A DNA stretch of 64,000 bases. Source: Isoetes taiwanensis. Its lineage: Eukaryota > Streptophyta > Lycopodiopsida > Isoetales > Isoetaceae. Positions 22,665 to 33,358 of this stretch are shown here, one piece after another; positions within the stretch are counted from its first letter, which is position 1, and each line of letters starts with the position of its first letter. The notes under the pieces are model-generated. The model was given only the letters and a program-made list of their open reading frames with translations, did no database searches and was not told where the DNA came from. The stretch spans positions 3,663,319 through 3,727,318 of the forward strand of contig JAJEKV010000090.1 in the NCBI GenBank assembly GCA_021234155.1, written 5' to 3'. The translations under genes and the position numbers were made by a program.

Positions 22665-24830
22665 GAAATTTGCATGTTTAATATTTCTTCTGGGTTTCAA
22701 ATTGCGCTTTATCCTTTACGAGGTTTATATATTATAAGTTATCTGATACATATGACTCTTCTTTCCAGGATTATCCCTGTAGCACACTCTGCTTATGATA
22801 AGGGCTACAATATACTTCAAAATTAGGCTAAAGCGTGCTCTATTAGATGGTGACCTGAAGGCAGATCGAAAGCATTGGGCGCATGATTGGTAGAAATATA
22901 ATAATGGTAAGGTTCTCTTTGCGCAGTGTAGAAATTTGGAAGAAAAGGAAATAAGAGTGAGAGTAGAAAGTAATGGAGGATCTACCAAATATTAGAAATT
23001 GGAGCCAGTATGTTAAAGTTGGAACAGAATTGAACATATGCACACTTAAGCATGGTAAAGTTGGAACAAAATTGAACATATGCACAATTACGTTTGTTTT
23101 TTTATGATCTGTGTTTTTGTGTGGAGATTAGTGTATGGTCCTAGGCTTAAATTGGAAATGGGCGTCAATTTTGCAGTGGCAATCCGGCTATATCTTGATG
23201 GTTTTTATATGTAGCCAAACCTTTTGAAATCCGTGGAAGGGACGTATTCACGTATGTGGTGCCGCAAGAGATTTTCCAACGGGTTTTGATTGTCTGATTC
23301 ATTCTTATTAGTAAATTCAACAATCTTAAATATGACTCATTTTCAAATCAAGAGTGTGTATAAACCAGCATTCATTTTGAAAATAGCTGCACGAGTATCT
23401 CCGTAGTGCATCTATGATGGCCTTCAAAGATTTGTTTCAGGTGTATAAGCTTGCTTCACATGTATTTATTCATTCCATGTATTGATGATACACAGAGTTT
23501 GTAGGAATTTTCAGGAAGTGACTTTCTAGATGATTCTATTTTATTTTTCAAGCAGTGCAACTTCTCGGCCAAGATAAAAGGCAGGCATAGGCAGGTGTAA
23601 CTCATTTCTCTTTAGTAGTAAATGCTATTAGTTAACATAAATCAAAGTTTCTTTTTACCATATATTGTATGCTATCTACAGTTGCAATACACTCACTTTG
23701 GCATGTGTCTCATTAACTACTTTGGCATGTGTCTCATTAACTAACCTGTGCGAATGTATTTTTGATTGCAAGTCTCAAATCATCAATGAAGGTTTGTGTG
23801 AGACTTTTTTCCAACTGCAAAATGACATGTAAGCTGCTATCATGCTCAAATCAGCACCATAACCTGATTGAAAATTTTAGAAGGGCATTCGTTGTAAGAT
23901 CGCTTTTATGTTTGAGTTTTGATGCCGAAAGAAGTTGAGCAAGAACCATGGAAAGCTTGTGGTTAGGAAAAATCCTGTAGATTTTGAGATCTTCATAGAG
24001 TGCCTTATGTGGACAACTAAAAACTATTAAGTTGCATCTTAATTTTGTTATATGCAAAGAAGCGGCATAATTGTGGCTCATGCGAACCTCACATATGGGG
24101 GTTATGCCGTTATGTTGTGGCTAGGGGCATTGAGACTGTTTAATTGAGAAAAAAATTCCTTCTAATGTTCGAGGAAATGTGTAAATAGACAATATTTTGA
24201 AGAGATATTGTGGAGGAGAATGCAATGTATGTGTTCTGTCTTGCTATATTTTAAGTGGATGTTTCTTACATTCTAAATGCATGCTTTCTAACAAGATGCT
24301 ATGGTTGTTCACTTGCTCTGGTAAAGGCATGATATAGAGTATTATTCACTTGCTCAGGTAAAAGGCATGATATAGAGTAAAAGCTCACCAATCTCCCAAG
24401 AATTTTTGAAAGTGTCTAAGAAGTTTTGAATGCGTCCAGCGGGTGATTGTGCAAAATATGGAATCCAAGGTTTTAGGGTTTAAAATTATCAACAATATGC
24501 TCATAGATATGCATCATCTTAAATTATTTGGTCTCATTTGACTTGAAATTACCATCTTCTTAAGAGTATAATTTTTGTTAGACTTCAGTAGACAAGACAT
24601 TACGTGTAATGACTGTATACAAACTCCCATGAAAACAAGAGGAATGTTTGTGACGATCAAGCATCTACAATGACATCAACAAAGCACCTTTGAGCAATGC
24701 AATTTGAGGGCATAGAGCAAATAAAGTTGTTTTCTTTATGAAGTCATGGAACAGACATTTAAAAGCCATCTTACAGTTTGAATTGAAAAATATCCATCTT
24801 AAAATGCCCTCCATAATGGGCAAGTTGGGT
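22665..24830. other. Spacer with several short tandem duplications
   Basis: No gene is recognised. Direct duplications are visible at about 23010-23084 (AAAGTTGGAACARAATTGAA twice), 23696-23745 (CTTTGGCATGTGTCTCATTA twice) and 24310-24392 (CACTTGCTCWGGTAAA...GGCATGATATAGAGTA twice). The rest is AT-rich. Confidence 0.5.
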
Positions 24831-24880
24831 AAAGAGAAATGTTCGCGGCGGCCTTGGCCGCCGCGATAAATTTCTTGTAT
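24831..24880. repeat. GC-rich palindrome element, copy 2
   Basis: CGCGGCGGCC-TT-GGCCGCCGCG at 24844-24865, with left flank AAAGAGAAATGTT and right flank ATAAATTTCTTGTA. It is the exact reverse complement of the element at 4871-4919. Repeat R2 begins at its right edge. Confidence 0.85.
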
Positions 24881-25125
24881 AATAAATGACTAGTAAGCTA
24901 TGTACGTAATGATATTAAATCCGTTATATGAATATATGTTCGTTTGCATTAAGATCTTATAAATGTAGCCATTTTCTTTTGAGGTTCATATATGCATCTT
25001 TGACCCACTATGAAGAGAGGATTTATTCCGATAGATGTTATTCCACCATGTTAAAACAAAACAATCCCCGAGATGTGAGTTATTATTCGTGGAACAAAAT
25101 AACATGTCTTTTACTTTTATAGATG
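24877..25125. repeat. Dispersed repeat R2, copy 1
   Basis: About 250 bp, from TATAATAAATGACTAG to ACATGTCTTTTACTTTTAT, repeated in direct orientation at 25741-25985 with about 10 percent visible differences. No gene is recognised in either copy. Confidence 0.8.
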
Positions 25126-25574
25126 TTAAGATTATGAAGCTACGAAGTATGTAGATTTCTTATTTGGAGGCCTAGAACAATTAAATATACACCTACTATG
25201 GAAGATATATGGATGTAGCAAAAGCACTTACATAGGATATGCTGAGCCAAGCAAAACATTTGAAGGAGATCAAGTAATGATTTCTATTAGTTGCTGATAC
25301 AAGGATGATATAGAAATAATAGTCTCAGCCTGTCGAAGGAAGGGACATCCCACAAGCATTTCACAGTCACCAAGATCTTCATCTATTTTTCAAACACCAA
25401 ATCCCAAAGGAAATTTAAGGTCGCCAACATTGATCGTCAGCTGAGAGTGACACCTTGAGGATGATGTGACTGTTGGCCGGCTTGATATCATAAGGGGCGC
25501 GATATAATTGCCCGATTTCCAGTTGTTGTTAGAGTTCGTTTGTGATGAGATTGACAGCGCTACTACCACTGATT

Positions 25575-25985
25575 TGAATGTGGTATTACCATGTGTTGCA
25601 AACTTTGTTGTAGTGTGTCATTCATGTGACATGTAAAAACCAAGTAATATACTTTAGGAAGCAGCAATGTGGAAATAGTTTCTAGCGTTTGGCGTCTGCA
25701 AATGTTATGCTATAAAGATTTCAAAAGCTAGTTGCGCTTTTTATAATAAATGACTAGAAAGCCATGTAGGTAATGACATTAAATCCATTATGTGGCATAT
25801 ATGTTCGTCTGCAATAAGGTCTTATAAATGTACCCATTTCCTTTTCAGGTTCATATATGCATCTTTGACCCACTATGAAGAGAGGATTTATTCTGAGAGC
25901 TCTTATTCTATATGTCAAAAACAAAACAATCCTTGAGATGTGAGTTAGCATTCATGGAATAAAATAACATGTCTTTTACTTTTAT
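25575..25985. repeat. Composite of dispersed repeats R1 (copy 2) and R2 (copy 2)
   Basis: R1 (25575-25742, matching 20862-21040) is joined directly to R2 (25741-25985, matching 24877-25125) with the junction in a TTTTTATAATAAATGAC sequence. The two units are therefore parts of one larger repeat that is fragmented elsewhere. Confidence 0.75.
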
Positions 25986-26071
25986 CAATACATATATAAG
26001 GTAGTTTCTTTTTATGTTTGAAGGTAATATTTCTGTCCCAAGAAAAAGCGTGCGCACGACACGTGTCCTAT

Positions 26072-26098
26072 AAAAAAAAAAAAAAAAAAAAAAAAAAA
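26072..26098. repeat. Poly(A) run of 27 A
   Basis: A pure A run flanked by CGTGCGCACGACACGTGTCC on the left and GGAACGTGTGCGTGACA on the right, which are imperfect inverted copies. It could be a small retroposon tail, but no retroposon body is recognised. Confidence 0.9.
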
Positions 26099-26212
26099 CA
26101 CTAAATGGAACGTGTGCGTGACATCATCATGGAGCTTGCAACTGGCTGGATTTAGAATCGACTGCATCGAATTACAGGACGGGCGCCCTTCCTTCCTCTG
26201 CAAGCAATCTTT

Positions 26213-26352
26213 TCGGCTATGGCAATGGATTTCTGCTTCCAAGCTTCAACAAATCGCTTCCAAGATTCAGAAATGCGCTGATGCTTGGTTTTCGGCAGTG
26301 CTGGATCTGGCTATGGCGATGGACTCTACTTTCAAGCTTCAACAAATCGCTT
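26213..26352. repeat. Tandem duplication, unit about 70 bp
   Basis: GGCTATGGCAATGGATTTCT...CAAGCTTCAACAAATCGCTT is followed by GGCTATGGCGATGGACTCTA...CAAGCTTCAACAAATCGCTT. The 80-codon open frame across it is probably chance. Confidence 0.7.
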
Positions 26353-27663
26353 AGAAAATAAGAAATAGGTCAAGAAAACGGGGTCTGGAGGCAGTTGTCG
26401 TCTCAAAGTCTTTTGCCATACGTCCAGTGATAAATCTGGAATTCAGCGCTGCAGATTCTGGTCCCAGCCATAGCCAGATTCTTTTATTTTGTTATTCAAT
26501 GCAAGTATTTGCATCTGAGGTTTTTCCTCGAGAAAATTTTCCTGCTTTTTTCGTGTATGTAGGCAGGACGGGAAACTCGGATATAGGATCTTCTCCGAAA
26601 TTCAAGAAGCAGAGGTTTTGGTTGCCATGTTTTGTGGCTTTGAGTTTCTGGCATTTTGGCATATCTATCATAAAGGGGTTCTCAGGGTCATTCTGTCTCT
26701 ATGGCCAGCTTCTTTGCTCATATTCTTGCTCCTTGGAACCAAGATGCTCAGTGGAAGCATTCCTCCTTGGATTAGAAGGTTGAAACACATGCTATCTTGG
26801 AACGAAGTCTTGGCACCTCCAAATGCCTTGCAGTTCTCACATCAAACCTGTTTCACACATATGTATAGAAATGAGCTTTTATTTTGTAGGAGGTTACATG
26901 GAGCAGAGCAAAATCAATGATTCGGTTTTTGTACCACTTATTCACTTATTCCCATTTCATATTTGATGTTAGGCTGTAATATGTTATGTTGCACTTAGAA
27001 TTTATTTTTGAAACTAAAAGATGGCAGCCTTGCATGCAGCCGCGTCACAGTAAGCATAGGATCAGGCATGCTATTCCTTTTCACAAAATTCAATGGATTT
27101 ATCAAATGGTTGTTATGAAGGGCCTGCCCTAGTTTGAAGCTGAGCCAGATGCCTTCACTTTTTCATGAGCTGAAGGTACATTTTTTTCGAAACGAAACAT
27201 TAGGCTATGTCTATAATGTTGTGCAATCTAGATAGAGATAGAGATTATGCGTATCGATAAATATTTATATTCTAATTTTTGTCTTGAAGCTTTTCTTTTG
27301 AACAAGCGATAAGCGCAACATGAATAGGTCAACTCATCCATGGCAAAGTGTTCAATTTATGACATGTGCATTGATCCATCAAGGGCAGAACCATGGCTAT
27401 GTTGTCTAAGATATTCTATATGAAAAGCTCCTATAGGTAGGCAAAGCTTTTGCTGGCTTAATCTAGGGCAATTGGATGTAGCATAACCTTGGCCCTACAT
27501 CCCCTGCCTCCTCTTTTTGTGAGAAGCCATGTTAATGACACCAGAAACACAAATTCATAAGGTATTATCCAGCATTTCTCAGGTATGTGAAATGTTGTTT
27601 CTTCTATTGTTGCTTTCTTTGAGTAAAATATCCGTACATAAATATGCATGCTTTTTTGTACAG

Positions 27664-27861
27664 GCCGCCACAACTCCTGCTTTAGCTGGAGCACTTGTGA
27701 AAAGCTTTCCTCCATTAAGTAAAACCATTCCCAACTCAAATGGATCAACAAAAGTAGGTGCAGCCCCAAGTTCAAATGGAACAGGAAAATTAAATGGAGG
27801 CATACAAGTTCTATGTGATGATGTACATAAAAGTATAAAATACAGTGTTTGGCTGACCTAA
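27664..27861 (+). other. Exon-like segment of an unrecognised gene
   Basis: After a pyrimidine-rich acceptor (CTTTTTTGTACAG at 27651-27663) the frame encodes AATTPALAGALVKSFPPLSK and then an S/N/G-rich linker (GSTKVGAAPSSNGTGKLNGG) and IQVLCDDVHKSIKYS. A donor-like CTCAG/GTATGTG lies upstream at about 27582, so a preceding mini-exon is possible. The family is not recognised. Confidence 0.35.
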
Positions 27862-28133
27862 CAGAAATATGTGGATCTTTAGATTTTAAGAAGAGCATGT
27901 TTTTTTTTGCAGGATAAATGGAATGAACGGTTTTGTTAAGTGACATATATCACAGAGCAATTTCATCACATCATCTTTGAGAATAGTAATATAACAATAA
28001 GCCTGTTCGACATATTGGTCAAGAGGTGGGTTCTTATCCTCATCTACTTCCCCGTTCTGTTTGTGGCTTCTAATTTGATTCATTTGAGGGACACCACATC
28101 AATAAGGAACATTTTAGAGTTCAAAGCTATATG

Positions 28134-29060
28134 AAAAATAGAATAGAATAGAATAGATTTTTTAACGTCCACGGAGACCAATAGGTCATGGGACCCATAC
28201 AATGGGCTAGTACAATCATTACTACTAGGATTAAAAAACCCCTACCTCGAAAGGTTTTCAAGGGAAAAACCTTTGCAGTAATGATGATACTAGACAAGCG
28301 GAGATAATGACTACTGAGGGCTCAGTAATTGCAGACGTTTATCTAGAACCTCAAGTATGTATAAGGCCAAGTCATGCACAGATGGTGCTCTGAGAAGTTG
28401 TGGAAGCGTGGAATGGAATGCTAAGGTCAAAAAATGATTCCGGACTACCTCAAAAGCAGGGCAACTCAGAAGAGTATGGCTTTCATCTTCAATAACCCAG
28501 AATCGGCAACGCGTGCACATAGTCTCGCTTCACATGGCAATTCGCGGCCGCTCCCATCTACCACCGCTCTCAATCCGTAGCACGTGGGTCCTCGTGCGAA
28601 TTGATGCAATAGCTACAAGCTTGTTCCTGGACAATGAAGCAAGCAAATAAGCTTGGGGCCCCGGTGCCAAGGTGGGATTTATGTGTGCATGATAATGACC
28701 CGCCACTTGGGCCAAAGTAATCTGCGTCCCATATCTTTTGAGAAAAAGCGACCATTGAGATATTGTTGCAAAAGCTTCGGGATCGAACCGGGCAAGCATC
28801 GGGCGGTGCTTTCAGTTTGCCAATCCGCAAACCATGTAGTGCAATGCTCTTTCCAACATCGTTTCAAACGCTGAGGAGATTCAGCCATGGCAAGTGCAAG
28901 AACAGGATACCTAACATCATCCATGTGGTGCAGCTTGCAGATATAGTGGAGATGGCGCTTCATGGCAGAATGTTGAAGAGGCCAAAAACCTGTCTCTTGT
29001 AAAAGAATAGTATAGGGCACCGTTGTTTTAACTCCGAGGCTGTAAATGAAAAGAAGTGGA
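28134..29060 (-). mobile_element. 5'-truncated LINE-B copy with pentanucleotide tail
   Basis: Minus-strand pieces match the C-terminal third of the LINE at 10.4-12.8 kb. PYTILLQETGF (28990-29020) matches PYPILLYET there. CTRCRFWVIEDESHTLLSCP (about 28460-28520) matches its CSLCHMRIVEDEHHAL knuckle. The 3' end GGTCTCCGTGGACGTTAAAA is followed directly by (TCTAT)n at 28134-28156. Similarity stops near 29060, which is the typical 5' truncation of reverse-transcribed insertions. No target duplication was found, so the exact 5' boundary is uncertain. Frameshifts are present. Confidence 0.75.
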
Positions 29061-30947
29061 GGTTGTTTTCAAAAGAAGTGTGACTTTAACCATCTTGCTT
29101 GAAAAAACACCACGTGCATATGTATATGCATATATTACATGAACTACACTCTGCATATAACGTGATCTCAATTAAAAGGAGACGGGGTAGAGACCTAGTA
29201 GCCTTGTTTAGATGATGTTTCTAGTTTAGACCCTTTAGTTCTTATTATATGTTGCATGTGTATATAGCCCACCAGGCTATGGAGGCTATGGAGTGACTGA
29301 GCACCACACAACGGAGTTCGTGGCAAGATAGAGGGAGTCCCTGCTGAGCGCGGCTACTGGGGACTTGGTGCGAGCTAGGCTTATAGCCAATCACTTCGAG
29401 AAGGCCAGCTATGAGTCCGACACTTCCTGGGTCAATGGTATTGCCCTGACCCTCAAGAGTTGCAGGTATTGATTTGGCTCTTGTTTTGGAGAGTTCAGTC
29501 AGATAAGAACGTGTGTTGCCACGATCCTCCAGCCTCCTATCGAGCCGTTGTCTTCTAGGAAGGGGAGATGTAGTCCTTCCTACCTCATCGGACCAAGGAG
29601 ATACAACCCGAAGTAGCTTGTTGGGTGATACCAAGAGGTTACGTCTCCCGCAGGTTACAGTCATGACATGGCCGATTTAGCTCATCTGCATAGTATGCAC
29701 AGGAGGGGTGGATGGAGTGGTCAACCTTAGCCATTGCCTATTGCCAGCCATGTCTCCACATAACTTGGCAAGTCGCATCCTTGCAGGCCCCATCATCTTG
29801 CTAGAAGGTAAGCTCATGCTTCAATCCCAGGATTTGCTTTAATCCACCATCTTGGAAGCAAGAAGCCCGCAACCATTTAATCCACCCAGCTCAAACCTAT
29901 GCTATGATGCCGGAACATAGACCCTTGATTAGACTTGCACAGATGTCGCTATGCAAATAGAAGGCCAGGTGCAGACAAAGGCCATTGGACAGACAGAAGA
30001 CCAGGAAGCTCCAAGGCCGGAGACTCCTCATGTTAACATTCAGGCTCCAAAGCTTAGCTAGCTAGAGCCAGACATGAGTTTGAACCTGCACATAGTGGAA
30101 GTATGTAACGGACCCATGGGAGACCGCTTGGGTAGATCTTGGTGTGGCATTTCTCGACACCACCATAAAAGGGTGGGATGGATTTCCCATAAATATCCAA
30201 ATGTTTTGGCAAGTTGGTTAGGCCGGGGTGGTTAAGGAATGTTACATTAATGTAACATTCCTAACTGACATGCCCTTAACCAAAAAACATCTAGATGTTT
30301 ATGAGTAGTTGCTTCTATCCATTTTTGCCGATGTCTGGGAAAAGCCCCACAGGCACGTCAAGGATCGGATACTCGAGGGGTCTACTATGGGTCTGTTACA
30401 AGATTCCAGATATAGCTTTTGGCTCAGATACTAAAAGGGCAACACACTTCTTCGCATATATTATGCACATCCATAGGCCCATCACTGCAGTTCGCATAGT
30501 AGGGACTCAGAGGCCAGACCGGACTCACCATATTGTCATGCAGCTAAAAACCTCACAGGACGGGCTCGATGTTCTTCAGCACGAAAGTCGCCACAAGAAC
30601 ACCACCTCCTCTGTCTAGGAAGATCTCTCCCCGATACAGTTGACTTAGCAATGCGAGGAACCGTGTAAAGTACACAAGGTTAGGCTACGAAAAAAGTGGA
30701 CACTCTACCGGGGGCGGCACAACTATAATTCGAGACAATTGGACTAAGAATCCTTGGTTTGATTATCTTTAGTATCTCTTATTATCGATGTTTTTGCTTT
30801 TATATATCTTGCTATTTTGTTCTTTCTTTGTTACTATATTTGATGAGGTGGCTGACCCCCATTGTTCATTTGGGCTTCTTGCCCATTGCATGTACTCGTC
30901 ACATAGCCCGATTGGGTTTCCATGGATGTTCAAAACCCTTCTATATA
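29061..30947. other. Spacer containing a diverged LTR fragment in plus orientation
   Basis: Between about 29560 and 29760, segments such as ATGCACAGGAGGGGTGGATG, and CATCGGACCAAGGAGATACA with its continuation to GGTTACAGTCA, match the reverse complement of the gypsy LTR at about 31310-31500. A decayed LTR of a related element therefore lies here in the opposite orientation. Its ends were not found. The 30235-30262 palindrome also lies in this stretch. No gene is seen. Confidence 0.5.
30235..30262. repeat. Perfect 28-bp palindrome inside a longer imperfect inverted repeat
   Basis: AGGAATGTTACATT followed immediately by AATGTAACATTCCT, with no spacer. Outside it, ATGTTTTGGCAAGTTGGTTA (about 30200) is an imperfect inverted match to TTAACCAAAAAACAT (about 30280), so the structure may be a roughly 100-bp foldback MITE. 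Confidence 0.85.
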
Positions 30948-32467
30948 TGTGACGTCCCCTACTCGTATACGGTGCACTCACCGTATACAAACAGGAGTTC
31001 ATCCCCCATACCAGCTCCATACTGATACAGGGCCCTCCACATATCACTGTGACCGTACTGGGTCCCCAGTGGGAAGAGTGAAGGGGTCATTTTACCCCGT
31101 CTTCCTCAGGGCCTACCTAGCTGCGGAAGCGTAAACATACATGTCAGTAAACAATATCGTCACTTATCCACCTCGAAGGGTGGTCCATCAACATCTGCAT
31201 AGACAAAGATCAGCACAATACATATGGGAATCCTACCCAAGGCTCAGACTCGAAGGGATGACTGACGGCTTGGGTCTCCATAGTTCATTGCAGACAGAAT
31301 TCATGGCAATGGATTTGGCTGGCATAAGAACATGGCATAGGGTTGTCCACTCCATCCGCCCCTCCTGTGCACACTTTGCAGAGTAGGCTGAAAAGTGTTG
31401 GGACCTGACTGTAGCCCGCCGGAGGCATAGCCAAAGGGGCTATTCCTGGGTTGCATCTCCCCAGTTCCGATGGGGCAGGTAGGGATCACTCCATCCAGAG
31501 ATCTACATGCTGACTCAAGGTGACTAGAGCGCCACTGCCCTTATTCGACTGAACCCACTGGAAAGTGAACACCACTGCCTTGCCCGCACTCAGTGGCAAG
31601 CCATTAGACCTAGTCTACAATGATCCCCGATAGGCCTTACACACCAGAGGGATCGTTCAAGAGTCAGAACACGAATCTCCTTCTAAGCCAGTGTGGCCCC
31701 TTCACCCACAACCAGGTGTGGCTCTTGTATATAGGCCGAATCTACAGTGTGCTAGAGAGGCTAACTAGGAGCATCAACTACTAGGCTTGAGGTCTCTACC
31801 CCCCTTCCCAATACAAGGAGTTCACAGAGATCCATCATCCATATACATCACAGAAGAACTAAAGAACTAGATCTAATCTATATCATAGAGTTAGGTTCTT
31901 TAGTTAGAGTCTGGTAACTGGAGATCTAAGTGGTTGCTATGGGCAATTTAATAGGCTAAACCTACTGATACAATGACTGGAAGACGGTTTAGGCTATTAA
32001 ATTGACTAAATACCTGATCCTTGGCTCGCTCCTCCTGCTCTGAGTTCGACCATCCTGCTGAACTGCTTGAATCAAGGAAAACTAATGGTGCAATTCGCGC
32101 AGACAGAGTCTGGAAGGCGGTTTTGACTCCTGGAGCAGCCAAAACAGAGCTCTAGTACCCTATGGACGAAAAATGGCAAGTTAGGGTTTCCTCCTACCTA
32201 AATAGACAAGGGGTTAGGGCTAGGGTTTCCAATTATCCCTTTAGGCATGTGGGATAATTGGGAATGGCCCACTTGCCTTTAATGGCTAGGTGGCATAAAT
32301 GTATCCACATGGAAAGGTGTGCACCTTAATAAATGCACATACACATACCTTGCAAGTTGCCCCCTAGGGGCTACCCGCCTGGCTACACGTCAGTCGGGGT
32401 GGCCTGTACGCGTGACGAGGCAGTACAGTATACGTCCTGGGACCGTATACTGTGCTGGAACGTCACA
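30948..32467 (-). repeat. Putative 3' LTR of the Ty3/gypsy element
   Basis: On the minus strand the segment starts TGTGACGTTCC directly after a polypurine tract and ends GGGGACGTCACA. This gives TG...CA ends with an 8-bp terminal inverted repeat (TGTGACGT/ACGTCACA) and a length of 1,520 bp. Near each end lies a GTATACG-type hairpin: CAGTATACG...CGTATACTG by the start, and GTATACGGTG...CACCGTATAC by the end. A second LTR in the window would settle the boundaries, but none was found. The left boundary is therefore inferred from terminal symmetry; the right boundary is well supported. Confidence 0.65.
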
Positions 32468-32482
32468 TTCTCCCCACCTTGA
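32468..32482 (-). other. Polypurine tract of the gypsy element
   Basis: The minus strand reads CAAGGTGGGGAGAA immediately before the LTR start TGTGACG, the usual plus-strand priming site. A second copy (CCAAGGTGGGGAGA) occurs about 42 bp further into the element near 32509-32522. Confidence 0.75.
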
Positions 32483-32485
32483 AAT

Positions 32486-33358
32486 GATGCTGTCCGCAGC
32501 ATCGTGGGTCTCCCCACCTTGGAATCTTCCTAACCTGCAATCAACCTGATGCATACAATATACTACTATAATACTTATACATTTATTAAGATTACCTTAA
32601 GGTAATATTTTTAAATCATTATTACGCCATTATCTTATGAATTAACTTATCAATTCGTAACATCCTTAACAAGTTACTCAATAATTTACTTATTACGACA
32701 ATTTAGTTTATCAAAATTCTAATATTTCGTATATATAATTAACGTTCGAGGTACTCTTCATTCCTTGCAACACATTCCGACAAAATTTGTGTTGCAAGTC
32801 TTCATAGCTCGACCTCCTTGCCCTCCGGAGCGCTCTATTGGCCTGCAGGTCGACACTACGTTAGTACCATTTTAATTATTAATAAAAATTTTGGTTATAT
32901 GGTGACCACCCCACCTATCTACATGAATGCATGGCTAATCTCCCGACGTAGGAAGAGGATGCTTCTTCCATCGTGGCCGTGGAGACAGCGCCCTATCATG
33001 CCTATATGCCACTCGTGCTTACACCTTTAGTTGCCCAGCGTGGAGGATAGGGTCCTTCCCGTATATGGGGTGTGAAGGACAGATTCCTCCTATCAATGCA
33101 TATATGGGACTAGAGGTGCCTTTCCTATCAATGCATTCCTCAATGACCTCCTTTCTCTCGAGGTCGTCTACTTCCGTGGGACAGAAGTAGACTTTCTAAT
33201 CTACCTTCCACTCGTCCAAGCGGGAACGCGGTCATGCCTACATTGACATTACACCACGCCCTAGAGATCACCATAGTGGTCTCATCATCGGTAACAACGC
33301 ATGCAACCCATACCTATCACAGGTTGCATGTGTAGATTAATCTTAACTACACATAGAA
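32486..33358 (-). mobile_element. Gypsy element 3' non-coding region
   Basis: Between the integrase/chromodomain stop and the polypurine tract lie about 870 bp without a gene. A very AT-rich part is at 32540-32760, and CCTATCAATGCAT is duplicated near 33090 and 33124. Confidence 0.6.

Noticed and set aside
24844-24876. GC palindrome as a Helitron 3' hairpin
   Set aside because: The sequence after the hairpin ends in TTTCTTGTA, not CTRR, and the element is symmetric on both sides with no TC start.
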